Shown: positions 20,201 through 52,700 of the stretch, piece after piece
Numbering within the stretch: the first letter of the stretch is position 1
Layout: the number at the start of each line of letters is the position of its first letter
The notes under the pieces: generated by a model
What the model was told of the DNA's origin: nothing
Seen by the model: the letters and a program-made list of their open reading frames with translations, nothing else
Databases searched by the model: none
Assembly (NCBI GenBank): GCA_022829145.1
Contig: CM040748.1
Span: 25,924,501-25,988,500 of the forward strand
DNA length: 64,000 nucleotides
Reading direction: 5' to 3'
Source of the DNA: Albula goreensis
Taxonomy: Eukaryota; Chordata; Actinopteri; Albuliformes; Albulidae
Translations under genes and position numbers: made by a program

Positions 20201-22066
20201 ACTGACCCACAGTGCAGATAGCCCTCTCCCACAGACTCAAGAGAAAGTGGTCAAACTTGAGACTTCTGATTCACATGGTAGTGAACCCCTGCTTTTGTCC
20301 CCACACTGCAGATGCGACACCAATCACATACTACCTGTGCCAACATGTGCTTTTACCTCATGAGCCACCTGAAGACCCCATGAGTCCAGTAAACACAGTA
20401 TATACAACTGTCTGCTCAAGTGGCCATTCGAAAACCACCACATCAGCAAGCTAACTCCCTCTGTCTAGCACTATTATTTTTTGTCCACAAATGCATCCTT
20501 TAGCTTTAGGTGCATAGTCACAAAACACTCAAGAAGTATGCAATCCTCATGTTGATGTCCTGTAGGTGGCGCCGCTCTCTTTTCTGAGAGCAGGCATAGT
20601 GCATAGTGTGTAAATCTGCGCAGCCTTCCCTTTGAGCTGTGTACTCATCAGTGCACTAACACTCTTACAGAGGCATCGATCCGACAGAAGAAGAACATGG
20701 CAGAAATATGTGGAGCCGTTGTTTCCATAAACTATAGAAAGGTAAAAATACTTCTGTTCAGTGTCAGAAGTAGTTTTGGTTATTGCTTTTTCTGGAAATA
20801 GCAGTTTAATTTTGTCTAGCTCACTTTTAATCTTTGACCTCTTTTGTATTTCTTTCAGGCCTCTTTAAGCAATAGGGAAGTTGATAAAGGAATTTCACGA
20901 AGGACAACTGGTGTTCAAATCAATGCTATTCCCTCTAATGAAACAGAAGGTACTAGTAACTTTATTTAGAACTTGATTTTTAATTGTGGTGATTTTTTAA
21001 TTGCTGTGGTGACACATAACAGAAAAGTGAATTAGAATTACTTTAAATAACCTGGGCAAAAACCAGGGTCTGAATCACTGAATTACTTCTGCATTTGTAC
21101 TTCTTGTTCATGGTCACTAGTGTATCTGTATGTGGTCACCAAATTGACATTAGACCTGACAAAGATCCTAAGGGGTCAAAATTTTGTCTCCTACACACAA
21201 TAAAGGTGTGCATTGGAGCTCATTAGTGTTAGTGTTAGCTTCAGTCTTTTTATAATGAATCTCTCTCTTAGTATGAACCATCATACTTATGATAGCGTGT
21301 TTCCTTTCTTTTAGGTAGATGTTTCCACTATTACTAAATGTGGGCCTAATAACCAGCATTAGGGAATTTTAACTCACAAATGTAAACCTCTTGCTTTTAT
21401 TTCCCCAGATTTTGATTGTCTTACTGTAAGTTTCAATGAAAAAAACAAACTTGGCACGGTGAGTTTGTAATTTAATAGTTTTTATTCATCATCTATAAAT
21501 AATTCTTTTTTTTTTCTTCAACCACATCTTCATGAGACTGTACATGTGTCATTTTGTAATTAAGCCCTGTCTCCAAGTGAAGCCAGGGAAAAATGTAATT
21601 GTGTTTTCATGGAATTTACAGGAACCAAAGATCAGAACTTGCAACATTAAAATCAGAACCCTGGAAAACCGCACCTTCACTCTGTGTCTTGACAAAGACT
21701 CGCGCAGGATGTTTAAAGATGTTCAGAGGTGAGAAATGTGTGAAGAATTCTGTTCAAAAATAAGCTGTGGTGGTGAGCCATTGAGAACATCCTCTGAACA
21801 TGTCAATGCTAACTTCATATAGGCTATGGAGCTTCTTATGTCTGGACTGGGTATGATACATCTCCATGCAGAGATTTACAATTTTCCCCAGTGAAAATGC
21901 CCCCTTTTTTCACAGTGTTGAAATATCCCCTTGTCTGGATCCTGGCTACTGCATTCAGAAGACCATGAAGTCCAAGTTCAGCCTGCAGGAGGACACAGGG
22001 CTGAGCAAGTACATCAGCAAGGGCCTACCTCTGCCAATCAACACCTTTGCTGGCATCATCCACTGA
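10986..22066 (+). CDS. pik3r6: Phosphoinositide 3-kinase regulatory subunit 6 (p84/p87PIKAP), whole split gene, 19 coding exons
   Basis: This gene encodes the adaptor/regulatory subunit of class IB PI3K. In the known family it binds p110-gamma (PIK3CG) and helps Gbeta-gamma and Ras recruit the kinase to the plasma membrane to make PIP3, mainly in immune and cardiac cells. Joining 19 exons with compatible phases gives 2283 coding bases, 760 residues plus stop; human PIK3R6 is about 754. Human-like blocks in order are RSLQAVLREL (about residue 30), IIPLLHTLIYA (about 91), LLTLPQPYC (about 124), GALYQRMVLAEQSL (about 149), ISFHLW (about 300), the signature STDSGIERDLP (about 353-363), TARIVVMGDDRVLGRLAKAY (about 435-455), YLGRVDPWYECN (about 510), DVITYYTRTGLQPVYF (about 550) and the C-terminus LPINTFAGIIH. 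That C-terminus and STDSGIERDLP separate it from the paralogue PIK3R5. All junctions are GT-AG and no frameshift or internal stop was seen. The start is the first in-frame ATG (10986, context CACCATGG, in-frame TGA at 10971); ATGs at 11022 and 11290 are alternatives. Confidence 0.95.
11282..11383 (+). CDS. pik3r6: pik3r6 coding exon 2
   Basis: The acceptor is TTATGCAG|GC. The exon encodes (G)SGMSAAVESDIYRS and then LQAVLRELDCQHPASMYNK, ending in phase 1 at AACAAAG|GTACCC. It corresponds to the conserved human N-terminal block RSVQAVLREL. The donor is the left boundary of a 40-bp tandem array that copies it. Confidence 0.93.
11375..11540. repeat. 40-bp tandem array starting at the donor of pik3r6 exon 2
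   Basis: Four units spaced exactly 40 bp (GG(T/C)ACCCTAC at 11383, 11423, 11463 and 11503). The first includes the real donor AACAAAG|GTACCC. The third carries a second intact copy of it at 11464, while the second and fourth have GC in place of GT. Confidence 0.95.
11981..12072 (+). CDS. pik3r6: pik3r6 coding exon 3
   Basis: This 92-nt exon encodes (G)MLRWTLHKKIQNHPSN followed by SISLVKVVVKELER, ending in phase 0 before GTATGT. It aligns with human GMWRWSLHKKVERDPGKSP. Confidence 0.95.
12408..12476 (+). CDS. pik3r6: pik3r6 coding exon 4
   Basis: This 69-nt, phase 0-0 exon encodes AERVDCKTYIIPLLHTLIYA plus IIQ. The acceptor is CATTCCAG and the donor CAG|GTGAGA. The human counterpart contains VIIPLLHTVMY. 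Confidence 0.95.
12784..12916 (+). CDS. pik3r6: pik3r6 coding exon 5
   Basis: This 133-nt exon begins AAYIPDDLYKRVYDFCKR, continues LLTLPQPYCSVGLSYAR and ends ERSTP plus one base (phase 1) before GTGCTA. LLTLPQPYC is close to human LLTLPTPYC. Confidence 0.95.
13454..13523 (+). CDS. pik3r6: pik3r6 coding exon 6
   Basis: This 70-nt exon encodes (G)ALYQRMVLAEQSLKTD and CYPLQE, then two bases of an Arg codon (phase 2). The acceptor is TTGTCTTGCAG and the donor GAG|GTTAGC. It matches human GTLYQRMVIAEQNL. Confidence 0.95.
13877..13910 (+). repeat. (CT)n tract forming the polypyrimidine tract of pik3r6 exon 7
   Basis: A nearly pure CT run ends just before CTGTAG, the acceptor at 13914. Length changes here would alter a splice signal directly. 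Confidence 0.9.
13915..14098 (+). CDS. pik3r6: pik3r6 coding exon 7
   Basis: This 184-nt exon encodes (R)LFVFADPAVLSGALGD through CSVVQHTLQAGLGEDCHGP and ends LAHVLK in phase 0 before GTCAGT. Its polypyrimidine tract is a (CT)n run, and a (GT)n microsatellite starts 36 bases after the donor. Skipping it would shift the frame (it enters in phase 2 and leaves in phase 0). Confidence 0.95.
14134..14235. repeat. (GT)n microsatellite after pik3r6 exon 7
   Basis: About 50 GT units with a few interruptions (GC, AT, GCGA), starting 36 bases after the exon 7 donor in the sense orientation (UG in the transcript). Confidence 0.97.
14985..15129 (+). CDS. pik3r6: pik3r6 coding exon 8
   Basis: This 145-nt exon encodes DIGQDIEPYFQEVVATVEQ, continues to GRLRQIYSEIFSAANQ and ends in phase 1 before GTGGAT. 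It aligns with human LEHYFHAVVAALEQM. Confidence 0.95.
15770..15835. repeat. Possible SINE/L2-type repeat relic
   Basis: ACTCAAGGGCACAATGGCAG followed by an AG(C/T)ACC-rich stretch resembles the common fish interspersed repeat that reads CTCAAGGG(T/C)ACAACGGCAG. It is short and degenerate, in intron 8 of pik3r6. The assignment is from memory of the motif. Confidence 0.3.
16006..16092 (+). CDS. pik3r6: pik3r6 coding exon 9
   Basis: This 87-nt exon encodes (D)LLSRGSLCDTPLPNPE and ISFHLWREEEEL, then one base of a Trp codon. The donor GTGAGT fits the consensus perfectly. It aligns with human LPSPYITFHLWTGEEQLW. Confidence 0.95.
16487..16934 (+). CDS. pik3r6: pik3r6 coding exon 10 (large central exon)
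   Basis: This 448-nt exon is the largest. It runs from (W)RELAKFVRSS through HSIMSTDSGIERDLP and a Gly/Glu/Pro-rich linker to FTARIVVMGDDRVLGRLAK and AYYSLR. STDSGIERDLP is essentially identical to the human protein and marks the central region, while the linker after it diverges. It ends in phase 2 at CTCAG|GTACTG, which is the first unit of a 51-bp minisatellite. Confidence 0.97.
16929..17349. repeat. 51-bp minisatellite starting at the donor of pik3r6 exon 10
   Basis: GGGCCGTTATACTCAC recurs at 17089, 17140, 17191, 17242, 17293 and 17344, exactly 51 bp apart, with an irregular earlier copy at 17005. The exon-intron junction itself (CTCAG|GTACTGTAGAGC, then TATACTCACTTACACT) is recognisable as the first, divergent unit with an AT expansion. 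In the later units GT is replaced by AA, so they carry no donor. Confidence 0.93.
17900..17999 (+). CDS. pik3r6: pik3r6 coding exon 11
   Basis: This 100-nt exon completes the split Arg and encodes KREARRLFLTMKLNLQMYY, then IPVSDEPTITSPVK, in phase 0 before GTAAGG. It aligns with human LSLQLYYIPV. Confidence 0.95.
18129..18251 (+). CDS. pik3r6: pik3r6 coding exon 12
   Basis: This 123-nt, phase 0-0 exon encodes ENISPVKTTRCALASYLGR, then VDPWYECNINSLGCM and IPKMAKM. LGRVDPWY is identical to human. A (CA)n repeat begins 17 bases after the donor GTATGG. Confidence 0.95.
18268..18317. repeat. (CA)n microsatellite after pik3r6 exon 12
   Basis: About 50 bases of CA with TA interruptions, starting 17 bases after the exon 12 donor. 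Confidence 0.93.
18961..19068 (+). CDS. pik3r6: pik3r6 coding exon 13
   Basis: This 108-nt, phase 0-0 exon encodes SSSRPSESSSFLTDVITYYT, then RTGLQPVYFTIYFVK. It aligns with human LDVITYYIRMGTQPIYF. The acceptor is a tandem CAGCAG, so starting at 18958 would add one Gln. Confidence 0.93.
19380..19545 (+). mobile_element. LINE (CR1/L2-like) 3' end relic in pik3r6 intron 13
   Basis: The stretch GATGAGCCTAGCCGGGGTGA, then ATGGCCTGTT.TCATCAT and TTCTTGTG, resembles the conserved 3' end of a CR1/L2-like LINE common in fishes. A related copy at 46190-46365 shares CTGTT(C/G)TCATCAT and TTCTT(A/G)TG. There is no intact coding sequence. Confidence 0.5.
19660..19762 (+). CDS. pik3r6: pik3r6 coding exon 14
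   Basis: This 103-nt exon encodes ISFSNLTKDPVEDVFVSHL, then DIDFPEFRLLTATLK, in phase 1 before GTACAT. It corresponds to human KIFFSDLSQDPTEDIFL. The acceptor (TGCGTGTAG) has a weak polypyrimidine tract. Confidence 0.93.
20671..20741 (+). CDS. pik3r6: pik3r6 coding exon 15
   Basis: This 71-nt exon encodes (E)ASIRQKKNMAEICGAV and VSINYRK, ending in phase 0 before GTAAAA. It sits where human PIK3R6 has a less conserved segment ending in LSLCYQK. Confidence 0.9.
20859..20949 (+). CDS. pik3r6: pik3r6 coding exon 16
   Basis: This 91-nt exon encodes ASLSNREVDKGISRRTTGVQ, then INAIPSNETE, ending in phase 1. The acceptor is TTTCTTTCAG. It aligns with human ALLSHRPREVTVSLRATG. Confidence 0.92.
21409..21458 (+). 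CDS. pik3r6: pik3r6 coding exon 17 (50 nt)
   Basis: This very short exon encodes (D)FDCLTVSFNEKNKLGT in phase 0 between TTCCCCAG and GTGAGT. It corresponds to the human stretch around TCLNVNVTEV. It is too short for ORF-length prediction and is recovered only from phase and homology. Confidence 0.9.
21622..21728 (+). CDS. pik3r6: pik3r6 coding exon 18
   Basis: This 107-nt exon encodes EPKIRTCNIKIRTLENRTF, then TLCLDKDSRRMFKDVQ, ending in phase 2 before GTGAGA. It aligns with human LTLSLDKDDQRTFRDVV. Confidence 0.95.
21916..22066 (+). CDS. pik3r6: pik3r6 coding exon 19 and stop
   Basis: This exon encodes (S)VEISPCLDPGYCIQKTMK, continues to GLSKYISKGLPLPINTFAGI, then IH and TGA (22064-22066). 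The ending LPINTFAGI matches human LMPINTFSGI, the diagnostic C-terminus of PIK3R6. Confidence 0.96.
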
Positions 22067-25050
22067 CTGAAGCATGACTCGCCAGGAGAAACTGACACGC
22101 AGGTTTACGGTTGCTATAGATGCGTAAAGCCCTCATCCAAAGCTGTGAGTGTTGTGCTCACTGAATCTAGCCGCGGTGCTCAAGTGAACCATATGGACTG
22201 TATTGACTGTAGCTGCCAGTGAAACGACTGCCCACAGAAAGCCTGGGTTACATGGGAAGAATAGAGAGCTGGCAGCTGGAACTATGTGGTATCTGATCCA
22301 TTCCTGACATTAACATCAACTGATTATACCAAGTGTCTTAATATGTACATGAAATTACTTATGCTGAACAAATACACAAGTGCACTATTTGCCATTCTGT
22401 CAGAAGCTGTGTCAAAGCTGGCTCATGGGGGCCGGAGCTAATCTTTATGTCTGTGTGGTGAGGCAGCTGAACATGCAGGTAAACCCCTCTGAAGAGTATA
22501 TTGGGTTTGTTACAGTGTCACTGCCCCCATGTTTTGATGGTGATTGCTGGAGTGCTGAATCAGGGGACTCCGTCTATCAAGCCGTGGTATAGCTTGGGCA
22601 GAACTCATAGCTTCCAAATAAGGAAGGATGATGTGGTAGAGGAGACTACACCCTCTGGTTTACTTACAGTTACTGAATTGACACATAGGAGAATGAGTCC
22701 CGTCATTGAGTCAGACTTCAACAGGGGAAATAGCTGGCTGGCTCATCCTGAGTCACTGTTCCAGTTTTTGGATGGGCCCCAAGGTCTGGCGTCAAATTCG
22801 GACCATGCCAGTGCTGGCCGAGCCTGACAGCCCTGGAAAAGAATGCATTATTGGCTCTGGTGTCGCCCAGGGAGGGAGGGAGTCCGTTAGTGGGAATATC
22901 TTTGTCTCATTGCTCTCAATCGACCCTTGCGGGCTATCAGGCTTCTGCCTAAGCAAAGCTGTCAATCAATCCTGCACAGAAGAGCAGCTTGTAAATTCAC
23001 CGATTTGTGTAAGTGCTGAATATTTCAATCCCGTTATTCAGTTGCAAATTTGCCTGTACCTTTGGGAATAGATAAGAACATTCAAAAGGTTATTTCCCTA
23101 TGACAACCACACATTCAAACCAAAAAAGAGCAAAAATTCAAAAGGAATTATCCAGTTTGCTCTATTATTGGGTTAATTGTATTAGCCATGGTACGAGAAG
23201 ACTGATTTTTTGATGTTTATAACCTGTCAAACTGGCAATCAGTTTGTTGACAGTGACTACAGTCTACAATCAGTCCCTGCTTGGATAAAAATCTGCTTTT
23301 TAGAGACAGGCTTGATTGAGGCTGATCAGAGGTTGTCTGAATCACTTCCTTACTTCTCCAGAACCCAGGAGGACTTTGCACAGGCTATTTTTGTTCCATC
23401 AGAACAGAACAGGTCTGGTATATGCTGTTGTGTGGACAGTGGACAGAACTGCCTTTCATCAACACTGGATGGGAAACAGATGAAATGTGAGCTGACTCTG
23501 GTACAGTAGCTGCTATGCACTGAACACAGCCTGTGACTGACCTCTGCATGGCCTGTGACTTTATACGCTAATGAGAAAAATACAGTCCTTGGGGGTCTCT
23601 GTTTGCGGAGTTCTGACAGAATGGTCTTAATTGTATGTGACCTCAAAAAGGCTTTTTGGTTTCATGCAGTTTCGTTGCGATTTTATATTTACTAGCAATT
23701 TGTGAAAGTGTTATGAACAATACAATGATCTAACAGTACAGCATGTTGTCTCTGTAAAAAGGATCTTTCTCATAGAGAGCACTTTTTATCAGTCTGGAAA
23801 CTCAGAGCTGAAGTGCTGAAAGCTGCTTGAAACGGGGTGTGCTGTGATCCAGTTGGCTTTTGGAATTGAATACAAAACCACATTGGCTTATGACCATCCA
23901 AATCATTCTGATTCAAAGCATGTTCTCCAGTAGACTCTGTCTTCTCAACACCATGATTTGTGTTGGTAATTGTGATTCAATAATACCTTTTTGTGTTCAT
24001 TTTGTCTCACCTTGAATCAGATAATGAATCGTTAAGCTTAACACATGCTCATACAGTAAATACAATATGGCCTACATTCAATCAGCATTTGTCCTAAACT
24101 TGAACTAATTTAACAATTAATTAGAAGTGTTGGTTTTTAAACAGTCAGACAAGTTAAGAAATCACCCAGAAATGAACTTGCCAAACTGTTTGATCAGAGA
24201 TCTTACATTTGATTGCCAAAGTCAAAGGAAAATATTGATCGATACCAGGCCTGTCTTGTGGGGAGGGAGCACCATGCAACCAGTTCATTCACTTCCAACA
24301 TTTGCACACTATTTTTTCATGTTGCTTCCTCCCTATATAATGTATATTATCTGTGTACTGTATTTAATGTAAATGTAAATTATTAGTTTTGATTTTGTAA
24401 AAAGGATCATAGCTGTAAATATTATATATTTATAAATGAAGAACTATTCTATAACTTTTGTCTCTTTGTTTAATTTGATTGTCCTGTTTTATTGTGTTTG
24501 TTCTGCTTTGGTTTCCCTTTTATCAGCTTTCTCCCTTAATTCCAATGCAATACCATGTGGGATGTACAGCCACAAGTATGATTTCAGACTAAGTCGCATC
24601 ACTACATTGTCAATTACTGCTTCAGCTGGGTATACCACTGTCACCTGCCAACCACATGTGTACTTAAATGTCATACGTTTCAGTGTTGGAAGAGTACAGT
24701 TCTACATTATGGCATATAAACCTTTTTTCTATGTAATCTGCTCAGAGCAACCTTATTGGTACCATTTTCATGTCTCTGCATTAAGTGAAGATATCTTCAA
24801 ACCTCAGTTTTTCTCGTTCTTTTCTTCTCTGTTCTCAGTTTTGAGTGTAGCTATAGATAGATGTTCTCCTTGATTCCTAGTAATGTGGCTAACGTACATT
24901 GGATCCAGGTCCAATCTGCCATACTACATGCAGAAAGATAAAAATTGCACTCTGTTAGTAGAAAAAGGGCTTAATTCTCAAAAGGTTTGACTACCTCTTC
25001 AACATGAGAACTTCAGTTTCCTATTGCCTTTTATTATTCGTAATAAAGCC
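22067..25050 (+). other. pik3r6: Probable 3' untranslated region of pik3r6
   Basis: About 3 kb after the stop has no further supported exon. The first canonical polyadenylation hexamer I find is AATAAA at 25042-25047, followed by TG/T-rich sequence. A second lies at 25632-25637. Open frames here (for example 22706-23071 and 24436-24873) have no recognisable protein content. The exact end cannot be fixed from sequence alone. Confidence 0.4.
25042..25047 (+). terminator. Candidate polyadenylation signal for pik3r6
   Basis: A canonical AATAAA hexamer, the first one seen downstream of the pik3r6 stop, with T/TG-rich sequence in the next 60 bases. This rests only on motif and position. Confidence 0.35.
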
Positions 25051-26312
25051 CTCTGACAAACAGTACACCAACATGTCTGATGCTATTTTTCACTGTAATT
25101 TTTACAGTGGTACATTTAAAATGTTACAAGACCTTGATACAATTGCAGTACATTCATCATAGATTTCCTTTTGAGAAAAAGAATTACATTTCTAAACTTC
25201 ATTCAAGAGTGCAAAGATTTATATGGTCATGACAGTGCATGCATATTAATTCAGTATTAGTTATATTGGAATAGCTGACTTAGCTGTGCAGTAGTAAGCT
25301 GTTGCAGTTGTACGAGCCTCATCTCTTTCAGCAACCGTTGGGTCACTACATCATGATAAATCAGGTCTATTTCAGAAATGATTTCACAAATGCTACGCAT
25401 TAAGGGAACAACCCAAGGATATGAGGGAAACAAACATAATTGCAAGAACTAGCTATATGTATGCACCATAACCAGCTGTGTAACTAGTATAAAAGAGTGT
25501 GTGTGTATATACATAAACTACACAATTTTGGCCCACCCTTTCATCCTAAGTTGTAGCCGGGCCTGCGTCAGCCCATGCTTAACTGAAGGATCTGTCAATT
25601 TAAACATGACTTACTTAACATCTTATATGCAAATAAAGCTCTCACTTCTCAATCCACCCTTCAATTGTGATGTTTGCCACTGGGATCTTGTCAAAGTGCA
25701 TGATATGGAAAAGGTCCGTATCTTGGGTCACATTCCAGTGCATTGGAGCCTTGAGAAGATTGATCTCAAGATACTTACTCACTCTTTTCCTTTGTTTGGT
25801 GTCAACAACAATTATCAAAATAGCTTCCAGGTTAATTACCGTGGCTGTGAAGTCTCAACTCTCTATGTTCATTGATGTCCGTTTTCTTTACATGAAGGGC
25901 AAGAGTGTTGTGAAGGGCAACGTTATGCACATTAAATTAAAATGGCTGATAAATAAAATATTTCAAAAATTATTCGCATTTATTGCATTTATGTTCCTTT
26001 TCCTTAAAATTTCTCGTGAATCTCACAAGGTGGCGCCATTACGTTAAAAAGAAGTTCGTATTTCTTGGTGGAGCGGTAGTACTCAAGGTCCTGTTCCCCA
26101 CAGACCTAGATGAAGAGCAGAACTGATAATAGTCCCTGCACGTTGTTATAGCTTGACGCGCATTCTCCCCGGTAAATAATGGAATTTGTCATATCTGACG
26201 TCTCACTGTATACAACAGCATAGCATACCAAACAACAGTCGAAAAACCTATTTAGTTTTGCTGCTTTAGAATAGATCAATCCCTGACAACTGTCCGCGAA
26301 AACTGAGAAGAC

Positions 26313-48421
<22,109 letters not shown>

Positions 48422-49768
48422 GGCACCCCCTGGTGGATGCCACTGTTGGAGTGGGAGATGAAAGTGTGTGACATTTTTGGGTTTGAGCTGTGTAATATCG
48501 GGGGTATGGATGGTTTTTTTGTGGGGGTGGGGGGGAGTGATAGAGCAGTGAGGACCCCTGGGGTGGGAGGGGTCATGGTAGAGAGTTCCTTGTGTATGTC
48601 TCAGACTGACGCTTTCGTCGTTCCCCCCTTTTCCAGAAATTCTGCTCATTCTGTACTCCATCATCTCCGCTCTGTCGGCTCAAAATCACACCCATTTCCC
48701 ATGAGGCAGTGCTGCGTGTCACCATTATTACATCATCTCCTCATTAGCTCTCCTCATTCATCATCATTAGAGCCTGCTAATTAATCAGATGGTCTGCTCC
48801 CCCATCGGCCACGGCAGAGGGGCAGTCCGCACTACTGCTGAGATTTGGGGAGGGAAGCGTATTCTCCTCTGAGTATCCTCACCAGGAGCAGACTTTAAAT
48901 AGCAGCTGATGGACACATCCTGACAAACTTATCTCACGTTAATTCTTCACAGCATTAAACCTGGTGAAGAAGCATTTTGTGAAGCAGTGCTGTTTGCAAG
49001 TGTCACACTGAGTCAGTGTGAGGACAAAGTAGTGTCTGAACCCAAATGCGTGTCAGGCTTAGAGGCAGGTTCATGATATTTCCATTCCCTCACCTTTATT
49101 AAACGCTGTAAATTGAGAAGCGTGGATGATAAAATACAGCCCAATGCACATTTTAATGAGTCCCAGTTTATAATACTCATATGTGACAGTAATATGTGGT
49201 GCTGGATCTACTTGAATGAAGTATTATTAGTATCTGATCTCAATTTACAGATTACTGTCCCTTTTAATCTGCTGAACATGTTTGTTATGTTTTTATGAGG
49301 GTGATATAAATGTTAACTGCATGCTGCAAGTTGACCCAACTACACAAAATGCAGCTGCAGGGAAAAATATAAAAAGTTATAAACAGGAGGTGTGACATAG
49401 TTGGCACTGTAAAAGTAAAATGTTTCCCTTTATGCTACGTAGCGCTGTTGAGGCAGGAAATACTGAATACATACAGTATTTTACAGCAATTAATCACAGG
49501 TAGCGTGTGAATATAAGTATGTTGTCAAGATTCTGTGTTTCGTCTGTGTGGTATTGGATTTTTTCACTCCATAAGCAGTTACCCTGTGGATTTACTATGG
49601 TATAAAGATAATTCTTTCTATATGTAGTGGCATATAGAGACTGAGATGGATTTGTTCAAATACGCTTTGACTGGGATCCAGTCAAATGCACTTTGTCTCT
49701 TTGAGAGCAATTGCAGTTAAAAAAACAGAATATAAGGTTCCTTGATTATTTTCTACTTTATTTAAGAC

Positions 49769-49774
49769 AATAAA
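49769..49774 (+). terminator. Candidate polyadenylation signal for the bmerb1-like gene
   Basis: AATAAA about 1.35 kb after the stop is the first canonical hexamer I notice. ATTAAA variants occur earlier at 48954 and 49098, and another AATAAA lies at about 50288. The choice among them is open. Confidence 0.3.
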
Positions 49775-52700
49775 CATGCATACTTTTCATTCCAAAACAG
49801 AATAACGTATTATGTTGTGCCTTAAAAAGGCTGTTTGTTTGAGTGGAACTGGCCTTCCTCTCAAAGGGCATATGCATTTCAATCAAAATGAATTTCTGTC
49901 TCTTAAAGGACATATGCTATTCTGTTTTTAAAAAAGAATACGTTTTAAAGGACATGTTAGCTTGTCTGTAATAAAATAATATAAACTTACTCAATGAAAC
50001 TTACTCATCTGTTTTAATTCAATTGCTTAAAACATACCGAGTATAATTACAGTCCTGCCTTTTAACTTGTAAAAGAATGTAATTGATAACTTTATAATGT
50101 TAAAGGGTTCTGCTTTGGCAGTCAAAACTCATGCAACAGTAGTGAAAGGATATTGCCCCAATCAAACAATTATAGTTTCTGTAAGACCATATGCAATTTA
50201 ACAAATGGCTGTTAATCTTTTCAGGGCCGTACTCTACTCAGTGTTAGAATGAACATTACTCTTTCCAAAGGACGTGTCCATGTCTCTAATAAAGAGCTAA
50301 ATAATCACATTTATTCTGTAATGCAAAATATGTTTTGATTGAATTGTGTATGCTCTTAAAGAGAGTTTATTTGATTTAATCCCAGTCATAATTATTAGTG
50401 AATTGGTTATTTGGAAAACCTTCTTTTTGTGACATAGTTCAATTTAAAAGCAGTGCTTTTGAGAAAACATCATTTCTTAGCAGTTTGGAATGTAAACATC
50501 AGCTGTAAAGGTTGTGTTACATCTGTGTGAATTTTATGTCATCTAGTTTTGAAATATTCCAGCCACAACATCTCATAACAGTATGATGTATTTTGCACCA
50601 CTGGAATTTGTCATGGGTTTGGACCAAGAAAATACAGCCAGCTGAAATTGAATAGAAGAGCTGCGAGCAGAACCCAGTGAGACACAACCATAAGGTCTAG
50701 AGGAAGTGGAAAGAGAACTAATTAAAATACAAAGAAAACCAAACTATGGACAGATAAAGGATTCAAGTTTTTACATTAAATATGTTGAGTTGAATTACTT
50801 TTCTGCCTATTGTGTTGAAACTGGCTGGCAATCTAACATCTGCTCTGTAGACATTGGAAACCTCTAAACATTTCTCATGTTGGGGATATTACAAGCTACC
50901 ATATTTTTGGATCAGCTTATGCATTATTAAGTTAAAATGTATATTTGACAGAAGGGAGGGATTTGGAATGTACATAGTTTTAACAGTTCATTCCTTTTTT
51001 CAGTTCATGGTGTATATTTTTGGTTATATGAGTCGTTAATTCAATGACTCATACCGAACTTTCAAGGTCAGATTACTGACAGCTCGTTAATTTACACCAT
51101 TGTACCATTTTATACTCTTTAATTAAGTGGGGACCAGATCTTTAAAATGATGATAAAGCATAATATCTAACACACTAGGGAATGTTAGAACAGGAGGCTG
51201 GCCACCTCTGATGTGTCTTTATGACGTGTTCGTATTTCTGAGATACAGAGCCTGTTACATTGAACTAATACAAAATAGTCAGCTGTCAGATCCATTTCCA
51301 GCGGCTGTGTAGTGTCATCTGTTGTTATGCATTGGATGGTAAAATCCAGCAGTGCCTGGTGTTTCACAGGAAGTGCAGAATACACTGGAATGACTGATGG
51401 GATTTCTGTGAATGGAGATCAGAATATGCTGCCTAATGAATCATGACGCGTATCATATAATATCAAAATTAAATTTGGGAAAATGTTAGATATACGCATA
51501 TAAAGACAAATAATGCATCAAGGCACATTTTCAGAATTGTAAACAAAATCAGGGCTCATAAAAGTGTCATTCTTGGCATACCATGTTTATGCTTATATCC
51601 ATTTCCTCAGTATGAGCCTATCACAAGCTTATTTATCAAGCAGTTGAACAATATAATTGATATATCTTTCATGACATGCCTTTTAAACCAAGGAGCGATT
51701 CTTGTTGGATTTTGCTCTTGGACATTATATTGGCTTTATACAAACATATTCCACACCACCCCCTGCTTGCTCAACACATCTTTGTCCATTTATTATATTT
51801 ATGTTTCTGTCACTTAGTTATTTTTTCCCAGGCAGGCTTACTAATGGACAAGGTCTCCAGACATTCCTTAAAATGGGTTGAGTTACACGATTCTGGCAAA
51901 GATACTCAATGGTGAAACTGAAGTCATTTTACATGAATTGCCACAGTGGGCTATTGCTTTTTGCATCTGAAGTTACTAGACAAATATTCTATCTGAATTA
52001 TTAATGATGAATAATGAGAACATTGTCATTATATTTTGAGTTGTAGGTTTTGTTTTTCTAATGTTTATTTCCACACAAAACAACATAAATCAAGAATATT
52101 GGATGTGTTTCCGAAAAATACATCTTGTTACAGTATCTGTTTTAATTTTTAAGGTATCCGCAGTTGAAAAACTACAATATATTCCAATGGTTTTGATATT
52201 AACATGGGCAAACTTAAACCTATGACTTTAAGCTCCATGCAGTCAGCGGTCCAGAATTGGCTGGAGGCAACAAACAAGTTTTCGTGAGTCTGTGGAGAAA
52301 AGCCTGTGAAGTAGTGCCAAAAGCCCCAGCAGTTACCCTCTCCTCTGGAAGTTTCCCTGGTACTCGTCAGCAGCACCCATGTGAATAGCCCAAACCCATT
52401 CAGCTGGGTCTCAGTGAGCTCAAGGGGCCTTCACCCAACAGAGAGGTCTCCATGGCAACCAGAGATCATACATTCTATACGTGTGCCTCAAGAGCAGTGC
52501 GATGTACCACTCGATCTCTCACTATCAGCGAGATCTGCAGGACTTGGGCCCTTGAGGGGGGCTTAATGGGTAAACACACGTTAGTGGAGTGGCTGTGTGT
52601 TCCAGTCCGAGCTGCGCCATTGCCAGTTCTGGTCAGTGGTCCCCATTAGCGAAGTCACAATAGGAGCAGACAAGCAGGGAAAGGACCTAGTGTGCATAAC

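Larger units (their letters stand above)
11035..21915 (+). other. pik3r6: Introns of pik3r6
   Basis: Eighteen introns of about 115-965 bp, all GT-AG. Those over 300 bp are numbers 2-10, 12-14 and 16. Content worth noting: the 40-bp array in intron 2, the (GT)n in intron 7, a SINE-like relic in intron 8, the 51-bp array in intron 10, the (CA)n in intron 12 and a LINE relic in intron 13. In introns 3-6, 9, 14 and 16 I see nothing beyond splice signals. Confidence 0.85.

Noticed and set aside
22501-23071. Open frames of 108 and 121 codons after the pik3r6 stop
   Set aside because: They overlap each other in different frames, have no recognisable motif and lie in the probable 3' UTR.
24436-24873. 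145-codon plus frame with hydrophobic stretches
   Set aside because: AT-rich, without family similarity, in the likely 3' UTR; hydrophobicity follows from T-rich composition.
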